From the NCBI GenBank assembly GCA_016793635.1, contig JAEUMD010000003.1, forward strand, positions 216,745 to 280,744: DNA of 64,000 nt. The letters run 5' to 3'. Source of the DNA: Hyphomicrobiaceae bacterium (lineage in GTDB: Bacteria; Pseudomonadota; Alphaproteobacteria; Rhizobiales; Hyphomicrobiaceae). Of this stretch, positions 34,069-41,381 are shown piece after piece; positions within the stretch are counted from its first letter, which is position 1, and the number at the start of each line of letters is the position of its first letter. The notes beneath the pieces are model-generated. The model did no database searches, was not told where the DNA came from, and saw only the letters and a program-made list of their open reading frames with translations. Both the position numbers and the translations under genes were made by a program.

Positions 34069-34764
34069 TCAAGCCGTCGCCGCTTCCGGCGCGAATCGGC
34101 GCGAAAGATCCGCCGGCTGAAGCTCGATGGTCCCCGCGCCCTCGGCGTGGCCGGCGGCGACCAGCCAGCCCTGCTCCTCGAGCCAAGGCAGAGTCAGCTT
34201 GACGAAATTCGGCAGAGGCACTTCGACGGCGACGGCATCGCTCCATGGACCCTGGATGCGCGCCTCGGCCTCGGGGCGTGTCGCCCAGCACGGAAGCACG
34301 AGCTGATTCTGATTCTTCTGCGAGACGAGCAGTGCCGGTCCGTTGATGTCCTCAAGCATCCACACCGCTCGACGCAGTCTGGAGCGCTGCACGAACGCAT
34401 CAATGCCCTCCTGCCGCAGCCGCTGCACCAAGTCCATGGGCTCGACCTCGGGCTCGACCGGCTCCGCCGACCAGTCGACACCGACCGATCGCTCGAGCGT
34501 GTAGAGCTTCGGCAGCACGTCGGCGATCAGGCCGGAAATGCCGATCTGCTTCACCCGCGGGTTCACCGTCAGCACGTCGGCCCAGCGCGCCGCCTCAGCC
34601 TCGGTGGTCCAAAGCAGCGTCACTTCCCGGTTCGGATCGTGCGGTGATGAGACACGGGCAAGGCCATCCTCACCGGCGACGGCGAAGACGTGCTTCTGGC
34701 TGACGGCACGCTTCACGAACCGGTCGCGCTGCGCGATCTCTGGAATACGGATGGCAGGTTGCAT
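34069..34764 (-). CDS. Tandem DUF2750 protein
   Basis: The protein has 231 residues. Two halves look alike: FVKRAVSQKHVFAVAGEDG and LLWTTEAEAARWADVL in the first, FVQRSRLRRAVWMLEDING and LVLPCWATRPEAEARI in the second, each matching the DUF2750 pattern of a small alpha/beta domain. This is an internal duplication. GGGGAA stands before the ATG. The function is unknown. The direct-repeat pair at 34837-34925 lies between it and the upstream ATP12 gene. Confidence 0.8.
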   Translation of the reverse strand: MQPAIRIPEIAQRDRFVKRAVSQKHVFAVAGEDGLARVSSPHDPNREVTLLWTTEAEAARWADVLTVNPRVKQIGISGLIADVLPKLYTLERSVGVDWSAEPVEPEVEPMDLVQRLRQEGIDAFVQRSRLRRAVWMLEDINGPALLVSQKNQNQLVLPCWATRPEAEARIQGPWSDAVAVEVPLPNFVKLTLPWLEEQGWLVAAGHAEGAGTIELQPADLSRRFAPEAATA

Positions 34765-34836
34765 GGACTTCCCCGACGTTGCGACCGGTCAACGGTAGGG
34801 GTGATTCGGGTAACGAAAAGTTAACGCGTGTTAAGA

Positions 34837-34925
34837 GGTCCGCCCGCGGGACCGCGGCTTCCCGCGCGCTCATGGGCGCTGACAGCATTTGGCGTTGGGT
34901 CCGCCCGCGGGACCGCGGCTTCCCG
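34837..34925. repeat. Two exact 28-base direct repeats, 61 bases apart
   Basis: The repeat starts GGTCCGCCCGCGGGACCG and occurs at 34837-34864 and 34898-34925. Each copy contains its own dyad (GGTCC ... GGACC around GCCCGCG), so each could form a hairpin. They lie between the 3' end of the ATP12 gene and the DUF2750 gene start, on a leftward transcript. They could be paired operators, or a small amplified palindrome. Confidence 0.7.
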
Positions 34926-34982
34926 AGCGTTGGTTTCCGCATAACCAACGAATTGGCGCGAATTTGTCGCCACTTGCTTCGA

Positions 34983-35774
34983 TCAGGCGAGGGCCAGGAT
35001 GCGGCTCGCGGCCTGCATGTCGCGCCAGCGCCGCTCGCGCCGCTCGGCCGCTTCCTCGTCCTCACCCCATTGCCGGATCTGCCAATCCTCGTCGACGTGC
35101 GCGGCTTGCCATGCCGCCTCCACGCCGAGGACCTTGTCGGCGTGGGCCAGCGCAATGAGGGCCGACCCGGTGAGCGTCGTCATGACGTGCAGCGCGGCGA
35201 GCTGGATCGCGTCACGGCCGTCGAGTTGCGCACGCAATCGGTCGAGCGCATCCGCGTCCTGGGCGACGTGGACGATCCCTTCGGCCACCTTGAAGTGTGC
35301 GCCGAGCCGGCTGGCGGCCCAGGCGATTACCGGGTTCCAGTGCATGGCCTGCAACTCCACCAGCCCCGGAGGCGAGGCAGCGCGATAGCAGATGAGATCG
35401 CTGCCGGCGAAGGCGACGATGTCCTCCGCGACGGCGCGCTCGTTGCCGGCGACACCGTCGAGCGCGGCGATCACGATGCGGCTGAGCGGCATCGTCGCAG
35501 GATTGATGCTCGTACCTTGCGCGTCCCATTCCTCGGCGAGCGCTTCGGCCAACGCGCGGCTCGCCACGGCGAGCTTGCGCTTACCCGGTGTGCGCGCTGC
35601 GCGACCGTCAAGCAGCACGGCGAAGCCTTCGTCATCGGGGCCGCACGTGGCCGCCTTGTAGAAACGCCGCGGCAGAGGCTTCATCAACGGCTCTCGGCCC
35701 GGCACCTTGCGGCCAGCTGCGCCGTTCGAACCGTTCGCGCCGGCGCTATCATCGCCTTTGTCGGAATTGGTCAC
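34983..35774 (-). CDS. ATP12-family F1-ATPase assembly chaperone
   Basis: The protein has 263 residues. The start is a GTG that overlaps the upstream HAD gene stop by four bases (GTGA); the frame is open further upstream but that part is out-of-frame HAD sequence. Residues 35-55 read KPLPRRFYKAATC and later GFAVLLDGRAARTPGKRKLAV, the ATP12 signature. In mitochondria Atp12 binds the F1 alpha subunit; alphaproteobacterial members are thought to do likewise. The first 30 residues are low-complexity and probably disordered. Confidence 0.92.
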   Translation of the reverse strand: MTNSDKGDDSAGANGSNGAAGRKVPGREPLMKPLPRRFYKAATCGPDDEGFAVLLDGRAARTPGKRKLAVASRALAEALAEEWDAQGTSINPATMPLSRIVIAALDGVAGNERAVAEDIVAFAGSDLICYRAASPPGLVELQAMHWNPVIAWAASRLGAHFKVAEGIVHVAQDADALDRLRAQLDGRDAIQLAALHVMTTLTGSALIALAHADKVLGVEAAWQAAHVDEDWQIRQWGEDEEAAERRERRWRDMQAASRILALA

Positions 35775-36451
35775 GGGACCGGTCCTGTCTGCATCAGCAG
35801 CGCGTCGATGGCGGGGGGCAACTCCGAGAAGCTCTCGATCATCACGTGCGCGCCGCTGCGGCGTAACGAGGCGACATCGTGATAGCCCCATGAGACGCCA
35901 ATTGCGTGGATGCGCGCCGCCCGCGCCATGTCGATGTCGAATGTCGTATCGCCGACCATGACGGTTCGCGCAGCGTCGGCACCGACCTCGGAGATCGCAC
36001 GCACGATCATGCCTGGATGTGGCTTCGACGGATTGTCATCGGCCGTCTGGATGGTGGCGAATACACCTTGCCAGCCCAAGCGTTCGATGATCGCATCGAC
36101 GCCCCGGCGGGATTTGCCCGTGGCGATGCCGAGCTGCACGCCCGGCATGCCGGCGAGCAGTTCCACAGTCTCTTGAGCGAGCGGAAACAACGGCTCGTGA
36201 TGCTCCGGCTGGCGCCGCAGCTCCTGAAAACTCGTTTTGTAGCTCTCCGCCAGCGTCTCCAGCATGTCGCGGTCGGTTCCCGGCAGCAGGCGGCCGATTG
36301 CCGAAACCAGCGACAGGCCGACGACGCCCATGACTCGGTGGCGCTCGGGCAGCTTCAGGCCGTGCGCGGCGAACGCGGAATTCATCGCGGAGACGATGGC
36401 GTTCTGGCTATCGACCAGGGTGCCGTCGCAATCGAACAGGATCAGGGTCAT
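35771..36451 (-). CDS. HAD-superfamily phosphatase, phosphoglycolate-phosphatase-like
   Basis: The protein has 226 residues. The HAD motifs are complete: nucleophile Asp8 in LILFDCDGTLVDS, motif II GIATGKS, motif III Lys in SKPHPGM, and motif IV VMVGDTTFDIDMA. The cap is of the small helical type of subfamily IA. The substrate cannot be told; phosphoglycolate is only one option. It is coupled to the ATP12 gene by a four-base overlap, a pairing I recall as conserved in the order. Confidence 0.92.
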   Translation of the reverse strand: MTLILFDCDGTLVDSQNAIVSAMNSAFAAHGLKLPERHRVMGVVGLSLVSAIGRLLPGTDRDMLETLAESYKTSFQELRRQPEHHEPLFPLAQETVELLAGMPGVQLGIATGKSRRGVDAIIERLGWQGVFATIQTADDNPSKPHPGMIVRAISEVGADAARTVMVGDTTFDIDMARAARIHAIGVSWGYHDVASLRRSGAHVMIESFSELPPAIDALLMQTGPVP

Positions 36452-36543
36452 TCAGGCGTTCTAATCCGGGCGGAAGTGCGTTGTGAATAGCGAAACCTCG
36501 GGTCTCATCCGATGGTGGAGGCCGTTCGACAACCGCCCCCGCC

Positions 36544-37533
36544 TCACCCGCGCCACATCCACGTCGCCGGCACCCACCGGTAGGCCCCCGCTTCGCGAAC
36601 CGCGTGACCGAGGCCCGGGAACGAGATGTGATACACCAGCATAAGCGCCTTGTCGGCCGCAGCCATGTCGAGCAGCTTGCGGCGCGATGCCTCGGCCACC
36701 TGCTGTTCGAGGTCGGTCGAGGGCCACCAGTCGGGATGGCCGAACGAGATGAAGGGATGCGTCACGGTATCGGCGCTGACGACCAGTGAATCGGTTCCTG
36801 ACGCGACGATCAGCGACATGTGACCGGGCGTATGCCCCGGCGTCGCCATGGTGACTATTCCTGGCGCGATCTCGGCTCCAGGCCTGAGGCGCGTGGTCCT
36901 GTCCGCGAGCGGCGGCAGGTGCTTCTTGGCGCCGACCGCAAAGCCCTTGAAGGCGTCGGCAAGGCGCGTCGCGGCGGCGTCACCCGTCCAGAAGTCCCAC
37001 TCGGCATCGGCGATGTAATAGGTGGCGTTCGGAAAACGCGGCGACCCATCGAACTCGTCGATGAGGCCCCAGATGTGATCGGGATGGCCGTGCGTCAGCA
37101 CCACCTTGTCGACGTCCTCGGGCTTATAGCCGGACGCGACGAGGTTGTCGGTGAGACGCCCTGCCGTGGCCTGCCAGTTCGGCCCGCCGCCGACATCGAC
37201 CAGAATGAGCTCGGTGCCGGTGTTGATGAGGGGAATATTGACGTGTGACGTGCGGGTCGATGTCGGCAGCCTATTGCTCTCGAGCAAGGCGAGGACTTTC
37301 TCGCGCGGCTGATTGGCCGCCAGTAGGCTCGTCGGCAGCTCGTAGGAGCCGTCGGAGAGAATCGTCACCTCGAACGCCCCGAGCCTGAAGCGGTACCATC
37401 CCGCTACCTGACCGCCGCGCATAGGCGCGGCTGCTTGGGCGGGCGCGGCGCGGAATGGCGAGGGCGGCACCAGCAGGGCCGCGCCGGCGCCACCGATGAG
37501 GGCCCGGCGTGAAATCGGCGTTTGCGTCGACAT
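36544..37533 (-). CDS. Tat-exported metallo-beta-lactamase-fold hydrolase
   Basis: The protein has 329 residues. The N-terminus has a twin-arginine signal (TPISRRALIGGAGAALLV). The metal site is visible as LTHGHPDHIWG, then ATPGHTPGHMSL and VVSADTVTHP. This is the quorum-quencher-like exported MBL family; the substrate is unknown. GGAG stands eight bases before the ATG at 37533. It stands between rluA and the HAD gene, on the same strand but with gaps of 77 and 92 bases. Confidence 0.9.
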   Translation of the reverse strand: MSTQTPISRRALIGGAGAALLVPPSPFRAAPAQAAAPMRGGQVAGWYRFRLGAFEVTILSDGSYELPTSLLAANQPREKVLALLESNRLPTSTRTSHVNIPLINTGTELILVDVGGGPNWQATAGRLTDNLVASGYKPEDVDKVVLTHGHPDHIWGLIDEFDGSPRFPNATYYIADAEWDFWTGDAAATRLADAFKGFAVGAKKHLPPLADRTTRLRPGAEIAPGIVTMATPGHTPGHMSLIVASGTDSLVVSADTVTHPFISFGHPDWWPSTDLEQQVAEASRRKLLDMAAADKALMLVYHISFPGLGHAVREAGAYRWVPATWMWRG

Positions 37534-37610
37534 GATCGTCACTCCGGATGGGTTTGCGTCAGGGCCTCTGCCGGTCATCGCGAAGGAGGGGCCTTGTAGC
37601 CCGCGCAAGA

Positions 37611-38612
37611 CTATCCCTCACCCGTGCCGAACCGGTCAGCGTCGAGGCCGAGCAGGTCCCAGGTCTGGCGCATGTGCTCGGGAAGCGGTGCCGTCACGTC
37701 GATTTTCGGCTGTCCAGGGATTGGGTGCGGAATGATCAGGCGGCGGGCGTGGAGATGGAGTTTGTTGTCCATGTTCTCCGCCGGCAGGCCCTCGTCTCCC
37801 TTGTACTTGTTGTCGCCGACGATCGGGTGGCCGATCGTCGCCATGTGCGCGCGAAGCTGATGTTGGCGACCGGTGACGGGCTTCAGCGAGACCCAGGCCG
37901 CCTTCTGCCCGACGCGATCGATCACCGAATAGTGCGTCGTCGCGTGCATCGCTTCTTTCTGCTCGCCTGGGCCGGCCTTGCGCACGCGGTCCCCATCGGG
38001 ACCGGAATCCTTCACCAGTGCCGCCTCGATCTTGCCCTGCGGCGGGCGCGGCACGCCTTTAACCAGCGCCCAGTAGGTCTTCGCCGCCGAGCGCGTCTGG
38101 AAGATGCGGCCGAGTTTCGCCGCCGCGTCGCGATGTTTGGCGACGAGCAGGACGCCCGTCGTGTCGCGGTCGAGACGATGCACCAAGCGCGGGCGGTCGC
38201 CGAAGCGATCGGCCATGCCGGCAAGGATGCCGTCGAGATGACGCTTGGTGCCCGTGCCGCCCTGCACGGCAAGTCCGAACGGCTTGTTCAGCACCAGCAC
38301 GTGCTCGTCCTCGAACAGGATCATGCGCTCGACGAGATCGCGGTCGGCTTTGGACATCCCGGCCGGCGGCTTCAGCGACGGGGCCTTCTTCGCCGGCTGG
38401 CGCACCACGGCTGGCACGCGAACCTCTGCGCCCGAGACGAGCCGGTCGTTAGCCTGCACGCGCTTTGAATCGACGCGCACCTGCCCCGAGCGCAGCAGTT
38501 TCTGCAAGTAGGTGTAGCCGACGTCGGGGAAGTGGATGCGGAACCAGCGGTCGACCCTGAGGCCGTCCTCGTCCTTCTTCACGCGAATGGTCTCGACTGG
38601 CGCCACACTCAT
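37611..38612 (-). CDS. RluA-family rRNA pseudouridine synthase
   Basis: The protein has 333 residues. An S4 RNA-binding domain occupies about 18-75, and the catalytic domain holds Asp148 in RLVHRLDRDTTG, the nucleophile of pseudouridine synthases, plus VTGRQHQLRAHMATIGHP. It resembles RluC/RluD, which modify 23S rRNA. The ATG overlaps the crcB stop by four bases (ATGA), so the two are coupled. Which uridines are targeted cannot be told. Confidence 0.93.
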   Translation of the reverse strand: MSVAPVETIRVKKDEDGLRVDRWFRIHFPDVGYTYLQKLLRSGQVRVDSKRVQANDRLVSGAEVRVPAVVRQPAKKAPSLKPPAGMSKADRDLVERMILFEDEHVLVLNKPFGLAVQGGTGTKRHLDGILAGMADRFGDRPRLVHRLDRDTTGVLLVAKHRDAAAKLGRIFQTRSAAKTYWALVKGVPRPPQGKIEAALVKDSGPDGDRVRKAGPGEQKEAMHATTHYSVIDRVGQKAAWVSLKPVTGRQHQLRAHMATIGHPIVGDNKYKGDEGLPAENMDNKLHLHARRLIIPHPIPGQPKIDVTAPLPEHMRQTWDLLGLDADRFGTGEG

Positions 38613-38989
38613 GAGAGCACCATACGGACGAGCACGACACCCGCGTAGAGCGCCGCGAAACCGACCAGGACAGATCCCGCGACATAGACCAGAGCAAGTC
38701 CCGTCTCGCGGCGCTCGAGGAGCACCAGAACATCGAGCGAGAATGCCGAGAACGTCGTGAAGCCGCCGAGAAAGCCCGTACCGAGCAACGTGCGCATGGT
38801 CGGTGAGCCACCGAAACGCAGCACGAGCAGCTCGACCAGAACTCCCATCAGGAACGAGCCGAGAATGTTCACCGTCAGCGTACCCCAGGGAAAGGCGGTG
38901 CCCAGCAGCCGTCCCATTCCGAGGTTGACGAGATGGCGCGCGCCAGCGCCGATGGCGCCTCCGGCGGAGGCGAGGAGAAGCATCTTCAT
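38609..38989 (-). CDS. crcB: Fluoride channel CrcB/Fluc
   Basis: The protein has 126 residues and four membrane helices. It carries the family motif GFLGGFTTFSAFSLDV and GGAIGAGARHLVNLGMG. CrcB exports fluoride as a dual-topology dimer. The ATG at 38989 is chosen because the family begins there; the open frame runs 26 codons further. I see no fluoride riboswitch in the 251 bases upstream. It is coupled to the rluA-family gene. Confidence 0.94.
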   Translation of the reverse strand: MKMLLLASAGGAIGAGARHLVNLGMGRLLGTAFPWGTLTVNILGSFLMGVLVELLVLRFGGSPTMRTLLGTGFLGGFTTFSAFSLDVLVLLERRETGLALVYVAGSVLVGFAALYAGVVLVRMVLS

Positions 38990-39240
38990 GACGTTTCGGA
39001 CGGTCCGTATCTCGCGGTCGGGTTGCCAGGGAGCGATTGGTTGAGACGCGAAGTGCTCCACGCCCAATTCGAAAGCGTGAACCGCACCCCACGCTGAAAT
39101 TCGAGTGCACTATTCACGACATTGAAGGATCGCGAGAGCGGTGCCATCCACGTTGATAGCGCTCCAGGGATGACTGTTATAGAGAGCGCGGGAAAATTGC
39201 CACCCTCCAGCGGCTCCCCTGGCGGCCTCCCCCTCCCAGG

Positions 39241-39477
39241 CTATTCGACGTGGGTCTCCTTCACCAGCCGGCCGCCGAGTGCCCAGCCGAAGCTCCACCC
39301 GACGAGCAGGCCGAGGGCGTTCATCGCCATGAACACAAAAGAATGCAGGTCGGCGACGGTGTCCGGGCTGTCGAACGTGAACCGGGCGACGACCCAGCTC
39401 GCGACCGGCGAGCTCACGAAGAGCGTGGCGAGCAGGGCGACGCCCATGGCCGCGATCATGGCGATGAGGTAGCGCAT
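39241..39477 (-). CDS. Two-helix small membrane protein next to the amidase gene
   Basis: The protein has 78 residues. Helices lie at about 2-24 (LIAMIAAMGVALLATLFV) and 48-70 (FMAMNALGLLVGWSFGWAL), with an acidic loop between them. GGGAGA stands five bases before the ATG. It is 52 bases downstream of the Tae4-like amidase gene on the same strand. In toxin-immunity loci the second gene is often the immunity protein; the short loop between helices could face the periplasm. That role is only a hypothesis. Confidence 0.65.
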   Translation of the reverse strand: MRYLIAMIAAMGVALLATLFVSSPVASWVVARFTFDSPDTVADLHSFVFMAMNALGLLVGWSFGWALGGRLVKETHVE

Positions 39478-39529
39478 CGAGCTCTCCCGGTTTCCAGCGA
39501 CGGCCGCGTTGAAAGCGGCAGCCGACACC

Positions 39530-40075
39530 TCATTTGACCTCCCAGAACCAGATCTCTCCGGCGTCGGCGTAGTTCGAGTAGTAGCCGAGCCAGGAGAACC
39601 ACTCCATGAGCCACTTGGCGCTGGAGCGGTAGCCGTTCCACACGTCAATGTGGTCGCCCGTCGGACGGTCCTTGTCGGTCGAGCGGCGCCAGTAGTCCTG
39701 GATGTAGATGACGCCGGTCCGTCCGAACAGTTTCGGATAGAAGTGCGCGGCCTCCGTGCCGGTGATCTTCTCCAGCGGCCCGAAACCCGGCAGGTTGGCG
39801 CGGGCGATGGCGCCGGCGAGCTGATTGGCGTTGATGAAGTGCATGGCCGAACGGGGATGCACGACGCAGTGCGCGCACCCTGAAAGCTGGCTCTCCTGCA
39901 CGCCGGCACGCCGCAGCGCCGAGCCCATCCGGATCGCGCACTGGTTGGAGAAAACCGGATAGCCCTTCTTGATCGGCCGGCCCTCGAGATTGACGAGATC
40001 GGCAGGGGCGACACAGGGCAGTTGCACGCTTTCGTTGATCGGATGTCCGCGCCAGAGATCCTTGAAAAGAATCAT
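39530..40075 (-). CDS. Tae4-like peptidoglycan amidase
   Basis: The protein has 181 residues. It has the NlpC/P60-type dyad in the contexts of the Tae4 family: Cys46 in FSNQCAIRMGSALRRAG and His142 with Asp144 in TGDHIDVWNGYR. Tae4 proteins are type VI secretion effectors that cut the cross-bridge of peptidoglycan in rivals; orphan relatives also occur. No signal peptide is seen, which fits secretion rather than Sec export. No T6SS genes are in the window. The start is ATG at 40075, after a Gly-rich purine stretch; a longer frame exists but its extra part is not family-like. Confidence 0.8.
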   Translation of the reverse strand: MILFKDLWRGHPINESVQLPCVAPADLVNLEGRPIKKGYPVFSNQCAIRMGSALRRAGVQESQLSGCAHCVVHPRSAMHFINANQLAGAIARANLPGFGPLEKITGTEAAHFYPKLFGRTGVIYIQDYWRRSTDKDRPTGDHIDVWNGYRSSAKWLMEWFSWLGYYSNYADAGEIWFWEVK

Positions 40076-40458
40076 CGCCCGCCCCCTGCCTCCCGCGCTC
40101 TGTCCATGCCCCGAAAATATCGCAAAGTCGTGTGTCGTCAGCAAGGCGCCCCGTTCGTACCCTAAACCCGTGCTCGCGAGCGCGGTCAGCGACTTTGAGA
40201 AAGCGCGAAGGGGTGTCAATCAATGTCGATAGCGCTGTCGCCCCGCGCCACGGCCGCTGTTACACCCGTTCCAGCAACGTTCGCCATATCTCGTCTGTTA
40301 CCAACGAAGTCGTGAACGGCGCGGAAGGGCGCTAGCGTAACGTCCCAGGTGTTCGCCGCGACTGAACACCGGCGCCTGCACGCCAAGCGCCAAACCTGAA
40401 ACCACTCTCACGGAGCCGCGTGCACGGCTCGGCACCCTCGTCTGGAAGGAAGCAACTC
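40076..40458. other. 383-base divergent intergenic region
   Basis: It separates the Tae4-like gene and sodC, which diverge, so it must carry both promoters. It holds the dyad at 40348-40370. I see no small gene or RNA. GGAAGGA at 40444-40450 is the sodC ribosome binding site. Confidence 0.5.
40348..40370. promoter_or_regulatory. Dyad GGTGTTC-N9-GAACACC upstream of sodC
   Basis: Two seven-base half-sites are exact reverse complements with nine bases between them, 88 bases before the sodC ATG. The size and spacing suit a dimeric regulator. Neither the factor nor the direction of control is known. Confidence 0.4.
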
Positions 40459-41007
40459 ATGGCCCTCAAACCCCTCGCTCTCGCCACCGCGCTACTGGCC
40501 GTTTCGTCGGCCACCGCGTTTGCCGCCACCGCGGCGAGCGTCCAACTGAAAGACAAGGATGGCAAGCCCGTCGGCAACGTGGCTCTTCGCCAGACCACCA
40601 GTCAGGGCGTTTGGATGAATCTCGTCATCGACAATTTGCCAGCCGGACCACACGCCTTCCACGTACATGAGACGGGCAAGTGCGAGGGCGAGTTCAAATC
40701 CGCCGGTGGCCATTTCAACCCGGCCGGCATGAAGCATGGCGTTCTCGTCGAGGGAGGTCCCCACGCGGGTGACCTCCCGAATATCCACGTGCCCGACAGC
40801 GGACGTCTGACGGTCGAGTTCTTCGCCCCGCACATCACCCTCGAACGGGGAGCGAAGAATTCGGTGTTCGACGAGGACGGCTCGGCACTTGTCATTCACG
40901 CAGGCGTCGACGACTACAAGTCGCAACCCGCGGGCGAGGCCGGCGGACGCATCGCCTGTGGCGTGGTGAGCGGCGAGATCACCGGGGCACCGTCGAACAC
41001 GAAGTAG
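40459..41007 (+). CDS. sodC: Superoxide dismutase [Cu-Zn], periplasmic
   Basis: The protein has 182 residues. A Sec signal peptide (LALATALLAVSSATAFA) precedes the mature enzyme. Copper and zinc ligands appear in HAFHVHETGKCEGEF, AGGHFNPAGMKHG, HAGDLPNIHV and ALVIHAGVDDY; the conserved disulfide is CEGE with RIACGVV. It removes superoxide in the periplasm. The start is the ATG with GGAAGGA eight bases upstream. Confidence 0.95.
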   Translation: MALKPLALATALLAVSSATAFAATAASVQLKDKDGKPVGNVALRQTTSQGVWMNLVIDNLPAGPHAFHVHETGKCEGEFKSAGGHFNPAGMKHGVLVEGGPHAGDLPNIHVPDSGRLTVEFFAPHITLERGAKNSVFDEDGSALVIHAGVDDYKSQPAGEAGGRIACGVVSGEITGAPSNTK

Positions 41008-41026
41008 CCCTGAAACACCACCGACT

Positions 41027-41055
41027 GCGATGGAAGCGCTTGGTGCTTCCATCGC
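41027..41055. terminator. Hairpin between sodC and the convergent small gene
   Basis: GCGATGGAAGC and GCTTCCATCGC form an eleven-pair perfect stem with a seven-base loop, 20 bases after the sodC stop. No clear T-run follows on either strand, so it is placed as a probable bidirectional terminator on position and stem strength alone. Confidence 0.55.
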
Positions 41056-41076
41056 GGCGTGGACCACGCCCCGGCA

Positions 41077-41298
41077 TCAATCGATCAGATCGACGCCGAA
41101 CACCTGGAACGAAACGACGAGGACGATGACGATGGCGAACGGCAGCGCCAGCACGCCGCTCGCCAGCGTCACCACGAGCCCCAGTACGCGATGACCCCGT
41201 CGGAAAAGCAGCCAACCGGCGGACACCGCCGGCACCGACGCCAGCAGCATTATGGCCACCTTGGCAATTGTCTCGGCACTCGGCAGCAGGTCGTGCAT
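41077..41298 (-). CDS. Small two-helix membrane protein
   Basis: The protein has 73 residues. Helices lie at about 10-29 (IAKVAIMLLASVPAVSAGWL) and 35-66 (VLGLVVTLASGVLALPFAIV). The first residues are soluble. It converges with sodC and lies 83 bases after rarA on the same strand. I recognise no family; hydrophobicity and the ATG position are the only support. Confidence 0.55.
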   Translation of the reverse strand: MHDLLPSAETIAKVAIMLLASVPAVSAGWLLFRRGHRVLGLVVTLASGVLALPFAIVIVLVVSFQVFGVDLID

Positions 41299-41381
41299 GT
41301 CTTGCTCTCTAAGGCCCGAGCGCCGCGGTATGGCGAGCACAACATTCGATCAGACAGCATGCAGGAGGAGTGCGGGCAACC

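Noticed and set aside
34837-34925. CRISPR array
   Set aside because: Only two repeat copies with one spacer-like gap, the repeats are extremely G+C-rich and palindromic, and there are no cas genes.
38990-39240. Fluoride riboswitch before crcB
   Set aside because: No match to the conserved pseudoknot core that I remember.
39530-40075. Local type VI secretion system
   Set aside because: No structural T6SS genes (vipA/B, hcp, vgrG, clpV-like) are in the window, so only the effector-like gene is called.
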